DNA of 64,000 nt, taken from positions 434,001 to 498,000 of the forward strand of contig NZ_JAAIYA010000008.1 of the NCBI RefSeq assembly GCF_010894405.1, given 5' to 3'. This stretch comes from Pyxidicoccus caerfyrddinensis. GTDB lineage: Bacteria; Myxococcota; Myxococcia; Myxococcales; Myxococcaceae. Both the position numbers and the translations under genes were made by a program. Position 1 is the stretch's first letter, and each line of letters begins with the position of its first letter. This document shows, in pieces, positions 60,456-64,000 of the stretch. The notes beneath the pieces are model-generated. The model saw nothing but the letters and a program-made list of their open reading frames with translations. It searched no databases and was not told the origin of the DNA.

Positions 60456-61379
60456 CTACGGGAACGTGATACCGCTGATGGTAACGGTACGGGCTCCGCT
60501 CGCATCCCAGAGCTTCAGCGTGAAGGGTCCCGCCGGCGCGTCCGCGGGTGCGTCTGCCTCCACGAACACACTGATGCCCATCGAGCCAGGGACCATGGGC
60601 TCCGACAGCCAGACCGTCAGCACTTTCAGTTCAACACCCCTCGTTCCCTGAAGCGTCAGTGTCGCGCTCTCCGGTTTCCACGGGGGCGCGTCCTCCAGAA
60701 CGACCAGGAACACTTCGACGGCGACACGCATTGCTGCCCGGTACGCAGTGACTCCCGACGCGCGGAGCGCGTTCGTAGCGGCCTCGGTGACGCTCTTGGT
60801 GATGAGGCTGGCTACGACTCCGTCGCTGTCCATGAGCCCTGATGCACGCAGGGCCACGATGCCCCCAGGCCCGCTTCGCTCGGTCCGGAGCCGTTCGTTG
60901 TCCGCACGGCACTGCTGAAGCGCGGCATCCTTCTCCCTCAATTCGCGCTGACATGACTCCACCGTGCGCTTCTCGCGGTGAACCTCCACATGCGTGGCGG
61001 CCTGGACGGCGTGCACCACCAGTTGCAATGCCGCTCCGGCCGGGGCCTCGTCGTCCCGGAAGCGCACCGTCAGCTTCAGCCTCTCTCCGGGCACCAGCTT
61101 TTCCGAGGGCACGAGCTTCACGGTGCTCTGGGCCGCGTCCACCTTCGTGAAGTTCTCCGCTCCATCCAATGCCAGCGACTCGCGCGTGAAGTCCGAATCG
61201 AAGCTGAAGGTCGTGCCCTGTCCCGGGGAGATACACACCGTGGGAATATTGTCCGTGGGCACTGCCGGTAACTCGACGTGCTGAACGCCGGTCTGGCAGG
61301 CAGCGGCACCCGGCTTTGCAGCAGAGGACCCATCCAGGAGCATGAGCGCCAGGAGAACAATGGGCGGGGAGGCGAACAC
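60456..61379 (-). CDS. DUF2381-family exported protein
   Basis: 307 residues. A signal region (PPIVLLALMLLDGSSA) is followed by a domain with GVQHVELPAV and TVCISPGQGTTFSFD, a coiled-coil-like Glu/Arg stretch (ESCQRELREKDAALQQCRADNERL), then a C-terminal beta-rich region. DUF2381 is largely confined to myxobacteria and typically lies beside a Ser/Thr kinase, as here. Role unknown. The start is a GTG. Confidence 0.88.
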   Translation of the reverse strand: MFASPPIVLLALMLLDGSSAAKPGAAACQTGVQHVELPAVPTDNIPTVCISPGQGTTFSFDSDFTRESLALDGAENFTKVDAAQSTVKLVPSEKLVPGERLKLTVRFRDDEAPAGAALQLVVHAVQAATHVEVHREKRTVESCQRELREKDAALQQCRADNERLRTERSGPGGIVALRASGLMDSDGVVASLITKSVTEAATNALRASGVTAYRAAMRVAVEVFLVVLEDAPPWKPESATLTLQGTRGVELKVLTVWLSEPMVPGSMGISVFVEADAPADAPAGPFTLKLWDASGARTVTISGITFP

Positions 61380-61483
61380 GGAGAGGAGACCTCACGAGTC
61401 AGAACGCAACGAAGGGACTTGCTGCGTCGTCTCTACCATGTCCTGCCTCGGTGTCCGTGCTCCACGGAGCCGTCCGTCCGGGC

Positions 61484-63421
61484 CTACTCGAACCGACGGA
61501 CTGCCCGCACGGTGACGCTGGAGAATACCTTGGGTGTGTCAGGCCCACCGCCCGGCTCACGAACGAGTCCACGGCCCTTGTCCTCATCCTCCAGTTCGAA
61601 GCAGACCGGGAAGGTACGACCGTTCACCCTGGCTTCCGTGATTCGGCCAAAGACGCGCTCCCCGAAGATGAGTCGCCCGATCAGCTCCGCGTCTACAGGC
61701 ATCTTCTCGAACTGGCCACCTATGATGAAGATCGTGGTCCGGCCCTCTCTCACGGTGATGAAATGGGCACCGGTCAGGGGATCGAACGTCGCAAGGTGCT
61801 GCCTTCTCGTATTGATACCCCACTCCGCCATGGTCTCCACCGCACCGTCAGGGCACTCCTCAGCGGGAGGCGGTGGACGGAGCTGGGCGCCGGGACATCC
61901 CGTGAGAGCGGAGCAGGTGATGGCAGCGCCGACCATTCTTCTCGCGGCACGAAGCGCGTTGGAGGGCGTGGGCTGCACATTCGTATGAGTCTTCACGGAA
62001 GTTGAGTCCTCGGAGGGAACAGCGCGTGCTGCGATGGTCGCAGGGGTGGACACCGCCACTTCGGGCGAGGCTGCGGCGGTCCTAGCTTCCGGCGGCTTCA
62101 TCGGGGCCGCCACTTCCCGACCGGGCTCTGGCTGCGCAGGCTGCGTAGAAGCATGAGACGACACAGAAGGAAGAGCGTCCGGTCGGTGCGCGCTCCACCA
62201 TGAGGCAAGGGCTATGAGGCCTGCCACCAGCACACAGGCCGTGGCGGCGCCAGGCAGGGAGCGCCGGGCGCGCTCCCACGTCCCGCCAACCCGCCCGCGT
62301 CGCGCGGCAGCCTCCCCGATGTGAGCGAAGAGTTCCTCCACTGAAGGCTGATTCTCCTCGCCGTCCGCGGTGTTCTCCGCCAGGGCTGCGTTTCCCTCGG
62401 CCTTGCGCACTGCAACGGCACTGCGGGTTCGCTCCTCCAGCTCGCGCTCGTATACCTCCTCTTGCGTCATCGGCGCGGGGCCGCTTTCGGGCAGGTCCAG
62501 CGGCACCTTCCAGGCGCGCGTCGTTCGCCCTTTGCTCGCTTCCCAGAGCGCCTGATGCAGTGCTTCCGCGCTCGGGAGGCGGTCCTCCGGACGCTTCTCC
62601 AGGAGTCGCATGGCAATGGCGCTGAGGCTGAGTGGCACCTTGGGATTCACCCGGTGCGGAGCGCGGGGAACGCGCAAACGGATGACGACCGCCAGCTGCT
62701 CTGGCGATAGCGCCGGATTGAAGGGGTAGCCGTCCGTGAGCGCGGTGTAGAGCAGCACGCCGAACGCGTAGAGGTCGGCCATCTCTCCACCCTCGAAACG
62801 TGCGTCGTCGCCATGCGCGCGGGCCTGTTCCAGCGCTTCGGGAGGCATGACGGAGAGGTCTACGAGCGGCATTCCCTGGGTCAGCGTGCGAGCGCCGGGA
62901 AGGCGTACGCTGCCGAAGTCCAGCACGAACGGCCCGCCATCATCCTTCCGAATGAGAATGTTGTTCGCGTTGAGGTCGCGATGATGGATGCCGCGCTTGT
63001 GCAGGTCCGACAGCGTCCGCGCAATGGGAAGGAGCACGTCTACGAGCTGCGATGCCGTCGGATGCTTCTCGTAACGCCAGTCGTGGAACCGCCATCCGTC
63101 GATGTGCTCCATGACGATGAACAGGAATCCTGCTTCCGGGTCGGGCCACCGGCTCACGGAGAAAACGCGCGGGATGTTCGGATGCGGAGAGCGGCCCATC
63201 ATCGCGGTCGCTTCGCGCAGGCACCAACCGTCCACATCCTCTTCGCCGGGCATCTTTTCGCCGGGGAGACGAACGGCCATCTTGAGCGCGTACACCTTGC
63301 CGTCGCCCTCGACCTTGAACACACGCCCCAGGCCGCCCGCGCCGAGAACCTCCAGAATCTTCCAGGGGCCGATGCAGTCGCCTGGGCCGAGGCGATCCGG
63401 GTGGAACAGGTCGGTGTTCAT
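61484..63421 (-). CDS. Eukaryotic-like Ser/Thr protein kinase with C-terminal extracytoplasmic domain
   Basis: 645 residues. The kinase domain (about 20-290) has the loop LGAGGLGRVF, YALKMA, HRDLNANN (usually HRDLKPEN) and DFG. A linker rich in Glu/Arg, a membrane segment (ACVLVAGLIALASWW) and a Ser/Pro-rich stretch follow. The C-terminal domain contains CPDGAVETM and FIIGGQFE; that part is preceded by SALTGCPGA, like a lipoprotein start. The altered catalytic loop may lower activity. The DUF2381 gene follows on the same strand. Confidence 0.9.
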   Translation of the reverse strand: MNTDLFHPDRLGPGDCIGPWKILEVLGAGGLGRVFKVEGDGKVYALKMAVRLPGEKMPGEEDVDGWCLREATAMMGRSPHPNIPRVFSVSRWPDPEAGFLFIVMEHIDGWRFHDWRYEKHPTASQLVDVLLPIARTLSDLHKRGIHHRDLNANNILIRKDDGGPFVLDFGSVRLPGARTLTQGMPLVDLSVMPPEALEQARAHGDDARFEGGEMADLYAFGVLLYTALTDGYPFNPALSPEQLAVVIRLRVPRAPHRVNPKVPLSLSAIAMRLLEKRPEDRLPSAEALHQALWEASKGRTTRAWKVPLDLPESGPAPMTQEEVYERELEERTRSAVAVRKAEGNAALAENTADGEENQPSVEELFAHIGEAAARRGRVGGTWERARRSLPGAATACVLVAGLIALASWWSAHRPDALPSVSSHASTQPAQPEPGREVAAPMKPPEARTAAASPEVAVSTPATIAARAVPSEDSTSVKTHTNVQPTPSNALRAARRMVGAAITCSALTGCPGAQLRPPPPAEECPDGAVETMAEWGINTRRQHLATFDPLTGAHFITVREGRTTIFIIGGQFEKMPVDAELIGRLIFGERVFGRITEARVNGRTFPVCFELEDEDKGRGLVREPGGGPDTPKVFSSVTVRAVRRFE

Positions 63422-63630
63422 GCGGTTGGCGCCCTGGTCAGGTTGGCCTGAAGAAAGAAGACGTGCTGGGTCCCCTTCTAGCAAAAGCCGTAGGTCGGAG
63501 CGCGTGCCGATATCCGCGTGCCGCCCCATGCCGTCTCGCCCCGCAGAGGCGGACAGCGGGAGGCGCTCCGGCTCGATGACCGGGCGCCCGCCGTCGATGC
63601 CGCGCCCGCTACTGCCGCAGCATCGCGTGG

Positions 63631-63780
63631 GTGAACCTGCCCTCGGTCTTCGAGGCATTCATCGGCTCCGCGCGAACGGAGCTGGGACGCGTGGACGTCA
63701 TCATCAACAACACAGGCCTCATGCCGCTGTCGCTGCTGGAGGCGCGGAAGGTCCACGAGTGGAACGAGTCGTGGCGTTGA
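63631..63780 (+). pseudogene. Internal fragment of a short-chain dehydrogenase
   Basis: 50 codons read SVFEAFIGSARTELGRVDVI, then INNTGLMPLSLLEARKVHEW, and stop. This matches the middle of classical SDRs (G-R-V-D-V-I-x-N-N-A-G-x-M-P-L). Both the cofactor-binding start and the catalytic Y-x-x-x-K end are missing, so it is a remnant. Confidence 0.65.
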
Positions 63781-63863
63781 CAGCAAATCGCCTGCCGGAT
63801 GACGCTTCGACGGTTGCGCTCGTCACGCATCCTGCGGCCGTCCCTCCACAATCGAGTTCCGTC

Positions 63864-64000
63864 ATGAGACGCATCGCTTCGCTCGTCCTGCTGTTCCTCG
63901 CTGCATGCTCCGAGGCCCCTCCCCCGGACGGCTCCGAGGCGGCCCGCTCCGCCGCCGCCGCCCTCCAGCTCTCGCCCGAGGCCGAGGCGCGCATCCTCGA
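63864..64000 (+). CDS. Lipoprotein, cut by the window edge
   Basis: 45 codons visible. MRRIASLVLLFLAACSE is a lipoprotein signal with lipobox LAAC. The mature part starts with an Ala/Pro/Glu-rich linker. No domain is visible before the edge. Confidence 0.7.
   Translation, partial: MRRIASLVLLFLAACSEAPPPDGSEAARSAAAALQLSPEAEARIL

Overview
This is a high-GC chromosomal segment from a myxobacterium, most likely Myxococcaceae. The assignment rests on gene families rather than a marker gene. They include a MYXO-CTERM sorting tail, a DUF2381 gene beside a Ser/Thr kinase, a SitA-like lipoprotein toxin next to an immunity-type gene, a DUF1592/DUF1552 pair, several ECF sigma factors, and hybrid histidine kinases including one of about 2,030 residues. 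I found no tRNA, rRNA, CRISPR array, insertion sequence or phage module.

Layout. 1-3.2 kb: a type I restriction locus (truncated hsdR, a 68-residue ORF and an excisionase-like HTH gene). 3.2-4.2 kb: no gene seen. 4.2-9.6 kb: a ricin-type lectin, an HD-GYP/LuxR fusion, a lipase-like lipoprotein, and an ECF41 sigma factor coupled to its carboxymuconolactone decarboxylase partner. 9.6-16.8 kb: a fumarase remnant, a small lipoprotein, then an ECF sigma/FecR/lipoprotein operon and a DUF1592-DUF1552 operon that share one promoter motif. 16.8-25 kb: an Old Yellow Enzyme and a short-chain dehydrogenase, each divergent from an AraC regulator, then an ArsR-SRPBCC-DoxX-DUF1801 operon. 25-33.6 kb: a siderophore-type ABC pair, a large lipoprotein, an ECF-SnoaL sigma with a hydrolase, and a truncated secreted IPT-like protein.

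33.6-41.6 kb: HxlR/DoxX, a serine hydrolase, a DUF3396 immunity-type gene behind what looks like the tail of a lost gene, LysR/TAP-like hydrolase, a glyoxalase-fold protein and a frameshifted MYXO-CTERM mini-protein. 41.7-49.9 kb: a giant hybrid kinase built of two copies of one module, overlapping tail-to-tail with a MASE1-type kinase. 50-55 kb: MerR with a four-helix membrane protein across two tandem operators, AraC with a membrane-anchored haloalkane dehalogenase, a CPBP protease and a glyoxalase-fold protein. 55-59 kb: two tandem GH16 glucanases with different accessory modules. 59-64 kb: a frameshifted SitA-like toxin with an SMI1/KNR4 gene, DUF2381, a Ser/Thr kinase, a dehydrogenase remnant and the start of a lipoprotein.

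Themes. Many regulators are divergent from a single enzyme gene, with visible operator-like repeats between them. The best candidate for an undescribed system is the ECF regulon at 10.2-16.8 kb: an identical bipartite motif (GAGGAAAGTTT-N13-CGTAG) precedes both the sigma gene and the DUF1592-DUF1552 operon. Gene decay is also visible at several places (9.6, 32.6, 37.4, 41.4, 59.1, 60.3 and 63.6 kb), much of it in predicted secreted, toxin or immunity genes.
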